The notes under the pieces are model-generated. The model did no database searches and was not told where the DNA came from. It saw nothing but the letters and a program-made list of their open reading frames with translations. From assembly GCF_030407435.1 (NCBI RefSeq), contig NZ_JASDDK010000007.1, forward strand, positions 1 to 64,000: a DNA stretch of 64,000 bases, in the 5' to 3' direction. A program made the position numbers and the translations under genes. Below, piece by piece: positions 54,471 to 63,335 of this stretch; position 1 is the stretch's first letter, and each line of letters starts with the position of its first letter. This DNA is from Winogradskyella bathintestinalis. Lineage in GTDB: Bacteria > Bacteroidota > Bacteroidia > Flavobacteriales > Flavobacteriaceae.

Positions 54471-55580
54471 GTGATTAAGCTTCACGATTTATACTTCAAA
54501 CCTTTCATTTCAGAACAAGAAATAGATACTGCTGTCCAAAAAATGGTTGATAGCATTGCTGATGATTTAGGAGATGAAGTACCTGTTTTTGTTGGGATTT
54601 TGAATGGTTCCTTTATGTTAGTGAGCGATTTTGTAAAGAAATATCCGAAGCCTTGTGAAGTCACATTTATAAAATTAGCATCTTATGAAGGTGTTAAATC
54701 CACTGAAGATATTCAACGTTTAATTGGGTTGACGCAAGATTTAACCGGAAGAACGGTTGTTATTTTAGAAGACATTATAGATTCAGGCAAAACATTAGAA
54801 GAAGTACATCGTATTTTTGAAAATGAAAATGTTAAACAATTGCTTATCGCGACCTTGTTTTACAAACCTGAAGCTTACGATAAAGATTTTAAACTTCATT
54901 ACGTTGGTATGGAGATTCCTAATAAGTTCATCGTTGGCTACGGCTTGGATTACGATGGATTAGGGCGAGATTTACCAGACGTTTATCAATTAAAAACCAC
55001 ACAACACATGACAAACTTAGTGCTATTTGGTCCTCCAGGTGCAGGTAAAGGAACACAAGCTAATTATTTAAAAGAAAAATACGATTTAATTCATATTTCA
55101 ACAGGTGATGTTTTTAGATTTAATATTAAAAACGAAACGGCATTGGGAATGTTAGCCAAGTCATATATGGATAAAGGAGAATTAGTGCCAGATCAAGTGA
55201 CTATAGAGATGTTAAATAAAGAAGTAGAGAAAAATGCCGGTGCCAATGGTTTTATTTTCGATGGTTTTCCAAGAACCAATGGACAAGCCAAAGCGTTAGA
55301 TAAATTAATGGACAGTAAAGATTCTCAAATTAATGCCATGGTAGCGCTCGAAGTTGATGATAATGTTTTGGTTAAACGTTTGCTCGAAAGAGGAAAAACT
55401 AGTGGAAGAGCGGACGATGCTGATGAAAAAATCATTAGAAACCGAATTAAGGAGTATTACAATAAAACGGCGATCTTAAAAGACTATTACGCAGCACAAG
55501 ATAAGTATTTTGGGGTTGATGGGGTAGGGAGTATTGAAGATATTACAGAGCGTTTAAGTGCTGTAATAGATAAACTCTAA
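54471..55580 (+). CDS. adk: Hypoxanthine phosphoribosyltransferase-adenylate kinase fusion
   Basis: A 369-residue two-domain protein. Residues 1-176 are an Hpt-type phosphoribosyltransferase: VGILNGSFMLVSDF and the PRPP motif VILEDIIDSGKT near 97-108. Residues 180-369 are adenylate kinase: P-loop GPPGAGKGT at 187-195, STGDVFR, FDGFPRT, and RLLERGKTSGRADD, a short-LID form. Both active sites look intact. The start is GTG. Met180 (ATG at 55008) could give a free Adk by internal initiation. The fusion is known in Flavobacteriia. obgE follows about 100 bp later. Confidence 0.95.
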   Translation: MIKLHDLYFKPFISEQEIDTAVQKMVDSIADDLGDEVPVFVGILNGSFMLVSDFVKKYPKPCEVTFIKLASYEGVKSTEDIQRLIGLTQDLTGRTVVILEDIIDSGKTLEEVHRIFENENVKQLLIATLFYKPEAYDKDFKLHYVGMEIPNKFIVGYGLDYDGLGRDLPDVYQLKTTQHMTNLVLFGPPGAGKGTQANYLKEKYDLIHISTGDVFRFNIKNETALGMLAKSYMDKGELVPDQVTIEMLNKEVEKNAGANGFIFDGFPRTNGQAKALDKLMDSKDSQINAMVALEVDDNVLVKRLLERGKTSGRADDADEKIIRNRIKEYYNKTAILKDYYAAQDKYFGVDGVGSIEDITERLSAVIDKL

Positions 55581-55660
55581 ATTATAGCGTACGCAGAAAT
55601 TTCATCATGTATATTTATTACATGATGAGAGAATAGAATAAGATTTTAACTTAAAAGAGA

Positions 55661-55674
55661 CCCACTTTTGTGGG
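55661..55674 (+). promoter_or_regulatory. Hairpin just upstream of the obgE start
   Basis: CCCAC-TTTT-GTGGG is a perfect small stem-loop ending 8 bp before the ATG at 55683. It would sit in the ribosome-binding area of the obgE mRNA. There is no T tract, so it is not a terminator. Confidence 0.35.
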
Positions 55675-55682
55675 CAGTGAAC

Positions 55683-56681
55683 ATGACAGAGGGTAACTTC
55701 GTAGACTACGTAAAAATGCACGTGACTTCCGGAAATGGAGGAAAAGGCTCATCGCATTTACATCGCGAAAAATATATAGCTAAAGGGGGACCAGATGGAG
55801 GTGATGGTGGTCGAGGTGGTCATGTTATTCTTCGTGGTAATTCTAATCTTTGGACATTGATTCATTTAAAATTCAAACGCCATATTAGAGCTGGCCATGG
55901 AGCACATGGAAGTTCTGGAAGAAGTACCGGAGCCGATGGTGAAGATATGTATGTAGATGTCCCATTGGGAACTGTGGTTCGGGATTCTGAAACAAATAAT
56001 ATTTTATTTGAAATTACAGAAGATGGCGAAGAAAAAATTGTAGTTGAAGGAGGCATGGGAGGACGAGGAAACTGGCACTTTAAGAGCTCAGTAAATCAAA
56101 CCCCAAGATATGCACAACCGGGTATTCCACTTGAAGAAAAAGATATTACATTAGAGCTTAAAGTTTTAGCCGATGTAGGATTAGTTGGGTTTCCTAATGC
56201 AGGAAAGTCGACTTTATTGTCTGTCTTAACCTCTGCAAAGCCAAAAATTGCAGATTATGAGTTTACCACTTTAAAGCCTAATTTAGGCATCGTGGAGTAT
56301 CGTGATTTCCAATCTTTTGTTATGGCGGATATTCCGGGTATTATTGAAGGTGCCGCAGAAGGTAAAGGTTTAGGGTATTACTTTTTAAGGCATATCGAAC
56401 GCAATTCAATTCTTTTATTCTTAATTCCTGCGGATGCCAAAGATATTGTGGAACAATATAAGATTTTAGAAGACGAATTAAGACGTTATAATCCCGAAAT
56501 GTTAGATAAGGAAAGATTGGTCTGTATCTCAAAATCTGATATGTTAGATGAGGAACTTAAAACTGAAATATCAACAATCTTAAAGAAAGATTTAAAAGCT
56601 GATTTTATGTTTATTTCTTCTGTAGCACAACAAGGCTTAACTGAGTTAAAAGATAAGCTTTGGAGGTTGTTGAATGATTAA
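55683..56681 (+). CDS. obgE: GTPase ObgE (CgtA)
   Basis: Ribosome-associated GTPase of 332 residues. The N-terminal Obg domain (about 1-157) is Gly-rich ([32 protein letters not shown]). The G domain has GFPNAGKST (G1), the switch region [19 protein letters not shown] (G3), and SKSD (G4). The C-terminal OCT domain is absent, as in many Bacteroidota. ATG 55683 ([10 protein letters not shown]) is chosen over an in-frame TTG at 55668. It functions in 50S assembly and stress control by family knowledge. Confidence 0.95.
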   Translation: MTEGNFVDYVKMHVTSGNGGKGSSHLHREKYIAKGGPDGGDGGRGGHVILRGNSNLWTLIHLKFKRHIRAGHGAHGSSGRSTGADGEDMYVDVPLGTVVRDSETNNILFEITEDGEEKIVVEGGMGGRGNWHFKSSVNQTPRYAQPGIPLEEKDITLELKVLADVGLVGFPNAGKSTLLSVLTSAKPKIADYEFTTLKPNLGIVEYRDFQSFVMADIPGIIEGAAEGKGLGYYFLRHIERNSILLFLIPADAKDIVEQYKILEDELRRYNPEMLDKERLVCISKSDMLDEELKTEISTILKKDLKADFMFISSVAQQGLTELKDKLWRLLND

Positions 56682-56697
56682 TGTTTCATCTTAAACT

Positions 56698-57411
56698 ATG
56701 AAAACATATCTGAAAAATCTGGTAGAACTCAACGATACCAAACAAAGTAAACGTTTTGCCTATTTTATTCAGTTTTTAATAATTTTTTCGGTAGTAACTT
56801 TTTCAATTGAAACCTTACCAGATTTACAACCTCAAACTAGAATAGTTTTAAATACCATTGAAGCATTTTGCGTAGTCATTTTTACATTTGAATATTTAGC
56901 TCGGATTTATGTCGCCGATAATAAACCAAAATTCATTTTTAGTTTCTTCGGCATTATAGATTTTTTGGCTATTCTACCGTTTTATTTAGCCTTTGGTATC
57001 GATTTACGTTCCTTACGTTTGCTTAGAATGTTTAGGTTATTTAGATTGTTCAAATTGGTGCGCTATAACAAAGCGATGCGGCATTTTGCAAATGCTATGA
57101 TAGTGGCGAAGGAACAAATTATCTTATTTATGATTATAACCTTAATGCTTATATATTTTGCGGCAGTAGGTATTTATTATTTCGAAAATGCCGCTCAACC
57201 AGAACATTTTACTTCAATTTTCGACAGTCTCTGGTGGTCTATTGTAACCTTAACCACGGTAGGATATGGTGATGTATATCCCATAACAGTTGGAGGACGC
57301 ATTTTTACTTTTTTTATATTGTTAATAGGTTTAGGTGTTGTAGCTATTCCAACAGGTATTATTTCGTCTTCATTGACTAAAGCCGTTGAGCCTAATGAGA
57401 AGAAAAATTAG
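56698..57411 (+). CDS. Voltage-gated-type potassium channel
   Basis: A 237-residue six-helix ion channel. The S4-like segment RSLRLLRMFRLFRLFKLVR (about 104-122) has regularly spaced Arg. The pore carries the selectivity filter TVGYGD at 187-192. A last helix follows (about 200-225). No RCK or cyclic-nucleotide domain is attached, so it is a minimal Kv-like channel. It is 16 bp after obgE, probably in the same transcript. Confidence 0.93.
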   Translation: MKTYLKNLVELNDTKQSKRFAYFIQFLIIFSVVTFSIETLPDLQPQTRIVLNTIEAFCVVIFTFEYLARIYVADNKPKFIFSFFGIIDFLAILPFYLAFGIDLRSLRLLRMFRLFRLFKLVRYNKAMRHFANAMIVAKEQIILFMIITLMLIYFAAVGIYYFENAAQPEHFTSIFDSLWWSIVTLTTVGYGDVYPITVGGRIFTFFILLIGLGVVAIPTGIISSSLTKAVEPNEKKN

Positions 57412-57493
57412 GTTGATTTTGACTTCATTAATTTTTAATTAGCACAATATTCATGAATTTGTAACTGATTTTTTTTATTTTTAAAATAAAAAG

Positions 57494-58015
57494 ATGAAAC
57501 ATTTAAAATTCCTTTTCGTACTATTTTTTATGACTTCTTGCGGAAGTACTGTACACTATGACTATGAAAAATCGACCAATTTTAACAACTATAAAAGTTA
57601 CAATTATTTCGATAACATGAAAACGGGTCTGAGTGAATTAGACACCAAGCGCTTAATTAGGGCTATGGATGCTAAACTCAAAAATATGGGGTTATCAAAA
57701 TCAGAAAATCCTGAATTTTTCATTGATATTCAAAGTCAGGACATCCATAGCCGAAACAACAGTAATGTTGGTATTGGCGTTGGTGGAGGCGGAGGACGTG
57801 TTGGAGGTGGTGTCTCAATTGGAATCCCTGTAGGTCAGCGCAATAACAACCGAGAAATAATGATTGATTTTGTTGATAAATCGAATGGTGAGCGCTTGTT
57901 TTGGCAAGCTATTGCAGAGAGTAGTTACAACCCTAATGCAACACCAGAAATACGTGCAGCACAATTTGAGAAAATAGTTGAAAAAGTTTTTTCGAAATAT
58001 CCACCAGAACAATAG
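57494..58015 (+). CDS. DUF4136 lipoprotein
   Basis: A 173-residue lipoprotein with lipobox MTSC (Cys16). The DUF4136 pattern is visible: FNNYKSYNYFD early, KRLIRAMDAKLKNMGLSKSENPEFFIDIQ in the middle, and FEKIVEKVFSKYPP at the end. A Gly-rich run (IGVGGGGGRVGGGVSIGIPVG, about 97-117) lies before the last strand. Bacteroidota genomes hold many copies of this family. Function is unknown. Confidence 0.88.
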   Translation: MKHLKFLFVLFFMTSCGSTVHYDYEKSTNFNNYKSYNYFDNMKTGLSELDTKRLIRAMDAKLKNMGLSKSENPEFFIDIQSQDIHSRNNSNVGIGVGGGGGRVGGGVSIGIPVGQRNNNREIMIDFVDKSNGERLFWQAIAESSYNPNATPEIRAAQFEKIVEKVFSKYPPEQ

Positions 58016-58120
58016 ACGATTTTAGCTGTAAATAGCAGATTCAATTTGCATTAATTTCTTGGTATTTTTAAAGTTTAGTGCTGTTTTGGGTTATACTAGA
58101 TAAACATAAATCAGAAAGCC

Positions 58121-58675
58121 ATGAAAATTAAAATCCAAATTCTATTTGTAATTACAAGTTTATTTACGTCCGCTTTATTTGCACAATACGAAATAAAACC
58201 GCCAGAAGGGTATTCTCAAAATATAGGTAATATGGTCGCAATGCTCGATAATTTGAAAGAACGCGTGGTGCATTTAGTGGATGGATTAGACCAAGATGGC
58301 ACCGATTTTCTTTTAGATGAAAATGCCAATCGCATAGGTGCCATAATTTATCATTTAGCGGCTACGGAAGCTTATTATCAATCTTATACTTTTGAAGGGA
58401 GAGCGTTTAATAAAGATGAAAAAAAACGATGGGCAACGGCCTTAAGTCTTGGTGAAAAAGCCAGAGAAGAATTTATAGGGCAACCAATATCTTTCTACCT
58501 CAAGATTTTCGATGAGGTAAGGCAAAACACAAAACAACTTTTAAAAACTAAAGACGATGCTTGGTTTGCTGAAGTTAATGGTGGCATGAGTAACCATTGG
58601 GCTTGGTTTCACGTTATGGAACACCAAGCCAATCACATGGGACAATTGGCTTTAATTACAAAACGGGTAAAATAG
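58121..58675 (+). CDS. DinB-family protein with signal peptide
   Basis: A 184-residue four-helix DinB/YfiT-like protein. Metal-ligand His residues are visible in IYHLAATEAYY and FHVMEHQANHMGQL. An N-terminal signal peptide ends ALFAQ (about 1-21), so it is exported, unlike typical cytoplasmic DinB thiol S-transferases. Substrate unknown. It is a single gene by spacing. Confidence 0.88.
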   Translation: MKIKIQILFVITSLFTSALFAQYEIKPPEGYSQNIGNMVAMLDNLKERVVHLVDGLDQDGTDFLLDENANRIGAIIYHLAATEAYYQSYTFEGRAFNKDEKKRWATALSLGEKAREEFIGQPISFYLKIFDEVRQNTKQLLKTKDDAWFAEVNGGMSNHWAWFHVMEHQANHMGQLALITKRVK

Positions 58676-58758
58676 TTGAGTTTACGGTTATAGATTCGAC
58701 ACCATCAATTTTATCATTTTCATAACATTTCAAAATTTCAAGTTCTATTCCTGTTTTG

Positions 58759-58766
58759 TAAATTTG
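58759..58766 (+). promoter_or_regulatory. -7 box of the SDR gene
   Basis: TAAATTTG matches TAnnTTTG exactly, 23 bp before the start at 58790. No clear -33 element. Confidence 0.5.
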
Positions 58767-58789
58767 GATAGAACCAAAAAAGAGAAAAC

Positions 58790-59515
58790 ATGAAAGATTT
58801 AAAAGGAAAAGTAGCGTTAATAACGGGTGGTACAAAAGGAATTGGCTACGGAGTGGCTGAAGCGTTACTCAGACAAGGATTAAAAGTAGTAATTACCAGT
58901 CGTGATGAAAATGCGGCCAATGAAGCTGCTGATTCGTTAGCCTCAAAAACAAATAGTAAAGGTGCTGTAATCGGAGTGCAAGCAGATGTTAGGCGACTCG
59001 ACAGTCAGAAAGAAGCTGTAAATCAGGCTTTGAGCACCTTTGGACAATTGGATATCGTGATAGCCAATGCAGGGCTCGGCCATTTTGGAAGCATTGAAGA
59101 GTTAACTGTAGAACAATGGAATGACGTCATTGATACTAATCTTTCAGGTGTTTTTAATTCCATTAAAGCTAGTGTAGATGCATTAAAAGAATCCAAAGGT
59201 TATTATATTACAATTTCTAGTTTAGCAGGTACAAATTTCTTTGCTGGTGGTTCCGCATATAACGCGAGCAAATTTGGAGTTACCGGATTTACACAAGCTG
59301 TGATGTTAGATTTAAGACAGTATGGCGTGAAAGTTAGTACCATTATGCCAGGTTCGGTTTCTACACATTTCAATGGGAATGAGCCAAGTGATAAAGGAGC
59401 ATGGAAAATTCAGATTGAGGATATGGGCGAATTGGTTGTCGATTTATTAAAAATGAATCCAAGGACTTTACCAAGTAAAATTGAAATACGGCCAACGACT
59501 CCACCTAGTAAATAA
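58790..59515 (+). CDS. SDR-family oxidoreductase
   Basis: Short-chain dehydrogenase of 241 residues. It has the cofactor motif GGTKGIG (14-20), IANAGLG, catalytic Ser in ISSLAG, and YNASK. The order and length match 3-ketoacyl reductase-like SDRs, but the substrate is unknown. It has its own promoter-like box and no near neighbour on the same strand within 110 bp. Confidence 0.92.
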   Translation: MKDLKGKVALITGGTKGIGYGVAEALLRQGLKVVITSRDENAANEAADSLASKTNSKGAVIGVQADVRRLDSQKEAVNQALSTFGQLDIVIANAGLGHFGSIEELTVEQWNDVIDTNLSGVFNSIKASVDALKESKGYYITISSLAGTNFFAGGSAYNASKFGVTGFTQAVMLDLRQYGVKVSTIMPGSVSTHFNGNEPSDKGAWKIQIEDMGELVVDLLKMNPRTLPSKIEIRPTTPPSK

Positions 59516-59654
59516 TATGTGATGATTTGTTCCAGGACGACTTCAGTTTTAGTCATAATTTAAAAATCAGTGGTAACGATAGTTAGCAACTGTAAACTCA
59601 TACTAGGGCGAAAAACTAATTCAAAAACCAAGTCATAATTTCCTCATAAATTCA

Positions 59655-59662
59655 TAAATTTG
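59655..59662 (+). promoter_or_regulatory. ffh -7 box
   Basis: TAAATTTG matches the TAnnTTTG consensus, 58 bp before the ffh start. No clear -33 element. Confidence 0.5.
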
Positions 59663-59720
59663 CAACCTATTAAAATTTTGTGGCCTGCTCAATGCGGACT
59701 GCGAACAGAAGACTAAAAAC

Positions 59721-61052
59721 ATGTTTAATAATTTAAGTGATAAGTTAGATAAAGCGTTACACGTACTAAAGGGGCATGGAAGCATTACTGAAGTTAATGT
59801 TGCAGAAACTTTAAAAGAAGTAAGACGTGCGCTTTTAGATGCCGATGTTAACTTTAAAACCGCCAAAGAATTTACCGTTCGAGTAAAGGAAAAAGCACTA
59901 GGCCAAGATGTATTAACGACTTTGCAACCAGGTCAGTTAATGGTAAAACTCGTTAAAGACGAGTTAACCGAACTTATGGGTGGTGATGCGGAAGGCATCA
60001 ATCTATCTGGCAATCCAAGTGTGATTCTAATGTCTGGTTTACAAGGGTCTGGTAAAACAACATTTTCTGGTAAACTGGCTAATTATTTAAAAAATAAAAA
60101 AACCAAAAAACCTTTATTGGTAGCTTGTGATGTTTATCGTCCTGCTGCAATCGATCAATTACATGTTGTTGGTGAGCAGATAGGCGTTGAGGTATTTAGT
60201 GATAGAGGTAATAATGATCCTGTTGCCATTTCGCAAGCAGGTATAGCACACGCTAAAGCTAATGGTTACAATGTGGTGATTATAGATACTGCTGGTCGTT
60301 TAGCTGTAGATGAGGCTATGATGACTGAAATTTCTAATATTCATAAAGCCATTCAGCCACAAGAAACCTTATTTGTGGTCGACTCCATGACCGGTCAAGA
60401 TGCTGTTAATACAGCAAAAGCCTTCAATGATATTTTAAATTTTGATGGTGTTATCCTTACTAAATTAGATGGTGATACACGTGGTGGTGCTGCGATATCA
60501 ATTAAATCGGTAGTTAATAAGCCAATTAAATTTATTGGTACGGGTGAAAAGATGGAAGCGATTGATGTTTTCTATCCTTCTCGTATGGCAGATCGTATTT
60601 TGGGAATGGGTGATGTGGTTTCGCTTGTTGAACGTGCACAAGAACAGTTCGATGAAGAAGAGGCAAGAAAATTACAAAAGAAGATTGCCAAAAACCAATT
60701 TGGGTTTGATGATTTCTTGAAGCAAATTCAGCAAATCAAGAAAATGGGTAATATGAAAGATCTTGTCGGCATGATTCCTGGAGCAGGAAAAATGATGAAA
60801 GATATTGATATTGATGATGATGCTTTTAAAGGCATCGAAGCTATTATTCACTCTATGACACCAGAAGAACGTGCTAATCCATCCGTGATTAATTCTAGTC
60901 GTAAAAAACGAATAGGAAAAGGTTCTGGAACTTCAGTTCAAGAAGTGAATCAGCTCTTGAAGCAATTTACACAAATGAGTAAGATGATGAAAATGATGCA
61001 AGGTGGAGGCGGAAAACGTATGATGCAGATGATGCAGAATATGCCAAAGTAA
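59721..61052 (+). CDS. ffh: Signal recognition particle protein Ffh
   Basis: SRP54 homologue, 443 residues. It binds signal sequences at the ribosome and targets them to the membrane with FtsY. It has an N domain (1-95), P-loop GLQGSGKT (106-113), DVYRPAAIDQL, DTAGRL, TKLDGDTRGG, and a Met-rich M domain (about 325-443). The end is MMKMMQ-Gly-rich-KRMMQMMQNMP. The C-terminus is compact, as in most bacteria. Confidence 0.97.
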   Translation: MFNNLSDKLDKALHVLKGHGSITEVNVAETLKEVRRALLDADVNFKTAKEFTVRVKEKALGQDVLTTLQPGQLMVKLVKDELTELMGGDAEGINLSGNPSVILMSGLQGSGKTTFSGKLANYLKNKKTKKPLLVACDVYRPAAIDQLHVVGEQIGVEVFSDRGNNDPVAISQAGIAHAKANGYNVVIIDTAGRLAVDEAMMTEISNIHKAIQPQETLFVVDSMTGQDAVNTAKAFNDILNFDGVILTKLDGDTRGGAAISIKSVVNKPIKFIGTGEKMEAIDVFYPSRMADRILGMGDVVSLVERAQEQFDEEEARKLQKKIAKNQFGFDDFLKQIQQIKKMGNMKDLVGMIPGAGKMMKDIDIDDDAFKGIEAIIHSMTPEERANPSVINSSRKKRIGKGSGTSVQEVNQLLKQFTQMSKMMKMMQGGGGKRMMQMMQNMPK

Positions 61053-61115
61053 AAGTTGACATTGTTTTATTAACGGCCAATTTATTTTTAGTAATTAAAA
61101 TATAATCATATACAG

Positions 61116-61144
61116 CTTTGCACCTTAGCGTCTTTGCGAGAAAA
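61116..61144 (+). repeat. Short CTTTGC-type direct repeat upstream of folD
   Basis: CTTTGCACC and CTTTGCGAG lie 9 bp apart (starting 61116 and 61132), 15 bp before folD. They resemble fragments of a dispersed intergenic motif. Only one copy is in this window, so dispersal cannot be shown. Confidence 0.3.
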
Positions 61145-61158
61145 CATTAACCAAAAGC

Positions 61159-62046
61159 ATGACAATTTTAGACGGAAAAAAAGTAAGTAACGACATAAAA
61201 AACGAAATTAAAGCTGAAGTCGATAAGATGAAAGCGAATGAGGAAAAGGTTCCTCATTTAGCCGCTGTTATTGTTGGTAATGATGGAGCGAGTTTAACTT
61301 ATGTTGGAAGTAAAGTGAGGGCATGCGAACGTGTTGGGTTCGAATCTACGATGGTGCGTTTATCAAACACTACAAGTGAAATAGAGCTATTAGATAAGAT
61401 TGACGAATTAAATAATAACGATGATATTGATGGTTTTATCATTCAATTGCCATTGCCACCTCAGATAAATACACAAAAGGTGTTAATGGCTGTGGATCCT
61501 AATAAAGATGTGGATGGATTTCATCCTATGAATTTTGGGAAAATGGCTTTAGATATGTCTACTTTTATTCCGGCAACTCCATTCGGAATTTTAGAATTAC
61601 TAGATCGTTATGGCGTTGAGACCAAAGGAAAACATACTGTGGTTATCGGTCGCTCACATATTGTAGGGCGTCCTATGAGTATCTTGATGGGGAGAAAAGG
61701 TTTCCCTGGGAATTCAACAGTGACCTTAACACATAGTCATACCAAAAATATAACACAAATTACATCACAAGCTGATATTATAATTTCAGCTTTAGGTATT
61801 CCGAAGTTTTTAAAAGCAGAAATGGTAAAGGATGATGTAGTGGTAATTGACGTTGGTATTACTAGAGTTTTAGACGATTCTGAAAAAGGGTACTATATTA
61901 CGGGTGACGTAGATTTTGATAAGGTGAGTGAAAAGGCGAGTTATATAACACCAGTTCCAGGTGGAGTTGGTCCTATGACTATTGCAATGTTATTGAAAAA
62001 CACGTTATTGGCTAGAGAACAACATCGAAAGAATAATAGGTTTTAA
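61159..62046 (+). CDS. folD: Methylenetetrahydrofolate dehydrogenase/cyclohydrolase
   Basis: Bifunctional FolD, 295 residues, converting 5,10-methylene-THF to 10-formyl-THF with NADP. Seen: YVGSKVRACERVGF with the catalytic YxxxK, DGFIIQLPLPPQI, DPNKDVDGFHP, the Rossmann part VVIGRSHIVGRPMS, and the C-terminal PVPGGVGPMT signature. It is 7 bp before the TIGR02206 gene. Confidence 0.97.
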   Translation: MTILDGKKVSNDIKNEIKAEVDKMKANEEKVPHLAAVIVGNDGASLTYVGSKVRACERVGFESTMVRLSNTTSEIELLDKIDELNNNDDIDGFIIQLPLPPQINTQKVLMAVDPNKDVDGFHPMNFGKMALDMSTFIPATPFGILELLDRYGVETKGKHTVVIGRSHIVGRPMSILMGRKGFPGNSTVTLTHSHTKNITQITSQADIIISALGIPKFLKAEMVKDDVVVIDVGITRVLDDSEKGYYITGDVDFDKVSEKASYITPVPGGVGPMTIAMLLKNTLLAREQHRKNNRF

Positions 62047-62052
62047 CTTTCT

Positions 62053-62784
62053 ATGGATTGTATGTGGTTAATTATCGTTTACGCAAGGTTAACCATAGGT
62101 AGTTTACAACATATAATTCCTATTGTTTTTGCCGCTGTGTTTGCTTTTCTTCTGGTCAAATATTCTAATCGTAAATTTAATTTAATTCAAAAACAGATTG
62201 CCATCCATAGATTAGCATGGTGTATATCTGTGACGGTTATTGTTTTCCATGTCTATCGAATGCTTTTCGATAATTATAATTTTAAAACTGATTTACCACT
62301 TTACCTTTGTAGTTTCATAGCGTTGCTAATCCCAATTTTTACACATTATCGTAAATATTGGATGTTCGAAATTTTATTATTTTGGATTATTGGTGGCACA
62401 CTTCAAGGGGTTATTACTCCAGATATTGCCAATGGCTTTCCAAGTTTCGATTATTTTAGATACTGGGTAGTCCACTTGGGATTACTCTCAGTGATCTTCT
62501 ATTTTATCTATGTTTTTAAGATGAGGCCAACATTAAAAAGTCTATTTAAATCGCTATTTGCTCTTCAGGGATATGTTGGTCTAATGATACTTCTGAATTA
62601 TCTTTTAGATGCAAATTATTTTTATTTAAATGAAAAACCAAAATCAGCATCTTTATTAGATTACTTTGGGGAATGGCCGTATTATATTTTAGTGGGACAG
62701 CTAATTATCATTCCTCTATTCTTATTGATTTATCTGCCATTTTATATTACTAAAAAGGGTAGAAATCATTTAGCAAACAATTGA
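62053..62784 (+). CDS. TIGR02206 (YwaF-like) membrane protein
   Basis: A 243-residue protein with about seven hydrophobic helices. It has the family core [36 protein letters not shown], and [11 protein letters not shown]. Function is unknown across the family. ATG 62053 starts [26 protein letters not shown] 62062 (codon 4) is an alternative. It follows folD closely and its last 19 bp overlap the end of the convergent VOC gene. Confidence 0.88.
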   Translation: MDCMWLIIVYARLTIGSLQHIIPIVFAAVFAFLLVKYSNRKFNLIQKQIAIHRLAWCISVTVIVFHVYRMLFDNYNFKTDLPLYLCSFIALLIPIFTHYRKYWMFEILLFWIIGGTLQGVITPDIANGFPSFDYFRYWVVHLGLLSVIFYFIYVFKMRPTLKSLFKSLFALQGYVGLMILLNYLLDANYFYLNEKPKSASLLDYFGEWPYYILVGQLIIIPLFLLIYLPFYITKKGRNHLANN

Positions 62785-63188
62785 CTCATATCTTTAAAAG
62801 CCTTAAATTCTAAAGCATTTCCTGAGGGATCTTCGAAAAACATAGTAGCTTGCTCGCCAACCTCCCCTTCAAAACGGATATAGGGCTCAATGATGAATAC
62901 GATACCTTGGGACTTTAATAACCTGGCAAAGTTTTGAAAAACGTTCCATTCTAAAACAACACCAAAATGTGGTACAGGAACGTTTTTTCCATCGACAGAA
63001 TTCGTGTGAGACCCTTCAGCAGTTTTTTCCTTATAATGAATAACTAATTGGTGACCAAAGAAATTATAATCGACCCAATGATCGCTACTTCGTCCTTCTT
63101 CAAGGTTTAAAACATTAGAGTAAAATTTTCTGCATTCTGAAAGGTTGTGTACAGGAATCGCTAGGTGAAAAGGTGTGAGTTTAGTCAT
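62766..63188 (-). CDS. VOC-family (glyoxalase-like) protein
   Basis: A 140-residue protein of the vicinal oxygen chelate fold. It has [27 protein letters not shown] at the start, [11 protein letters not shown] in the middle, and a late [17 protein letters not shown] strand with Glu at the metal position. Likely one or two beta-alpha-beta-beta-beta modules. Substrate unknown. Its 3' end overlaps the convergent TIGR02206 gene. Confidence 0.9.
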   Translation of the reverse strand: MTKLTPFHLAIPVHNLSECRKFYSNVLNLEEGRSSDHWVDYNFFGHQLVIHYKEKTAEGSHTNSVDGKNVPVPHFGVVLEWNVFQNFARLLKSQGIVFIIEPYIRFEGEVGEQATMFFEDPSGNALEFKAFKDMSQLFAK

Positions 63189-63335
63189 GTTACAATTATT
63201 GAAATTGATGTGAAATATAAGAATTACTCAGAAAACAACAGCTGATTGTTAATTTTAAAAACGGAGAGAAAATAGTAAGTGGTTGCTTTTAAGTTCAAAA
63301 AAGTATAAGATAGCTATGCACTAATTAAGACGTAA

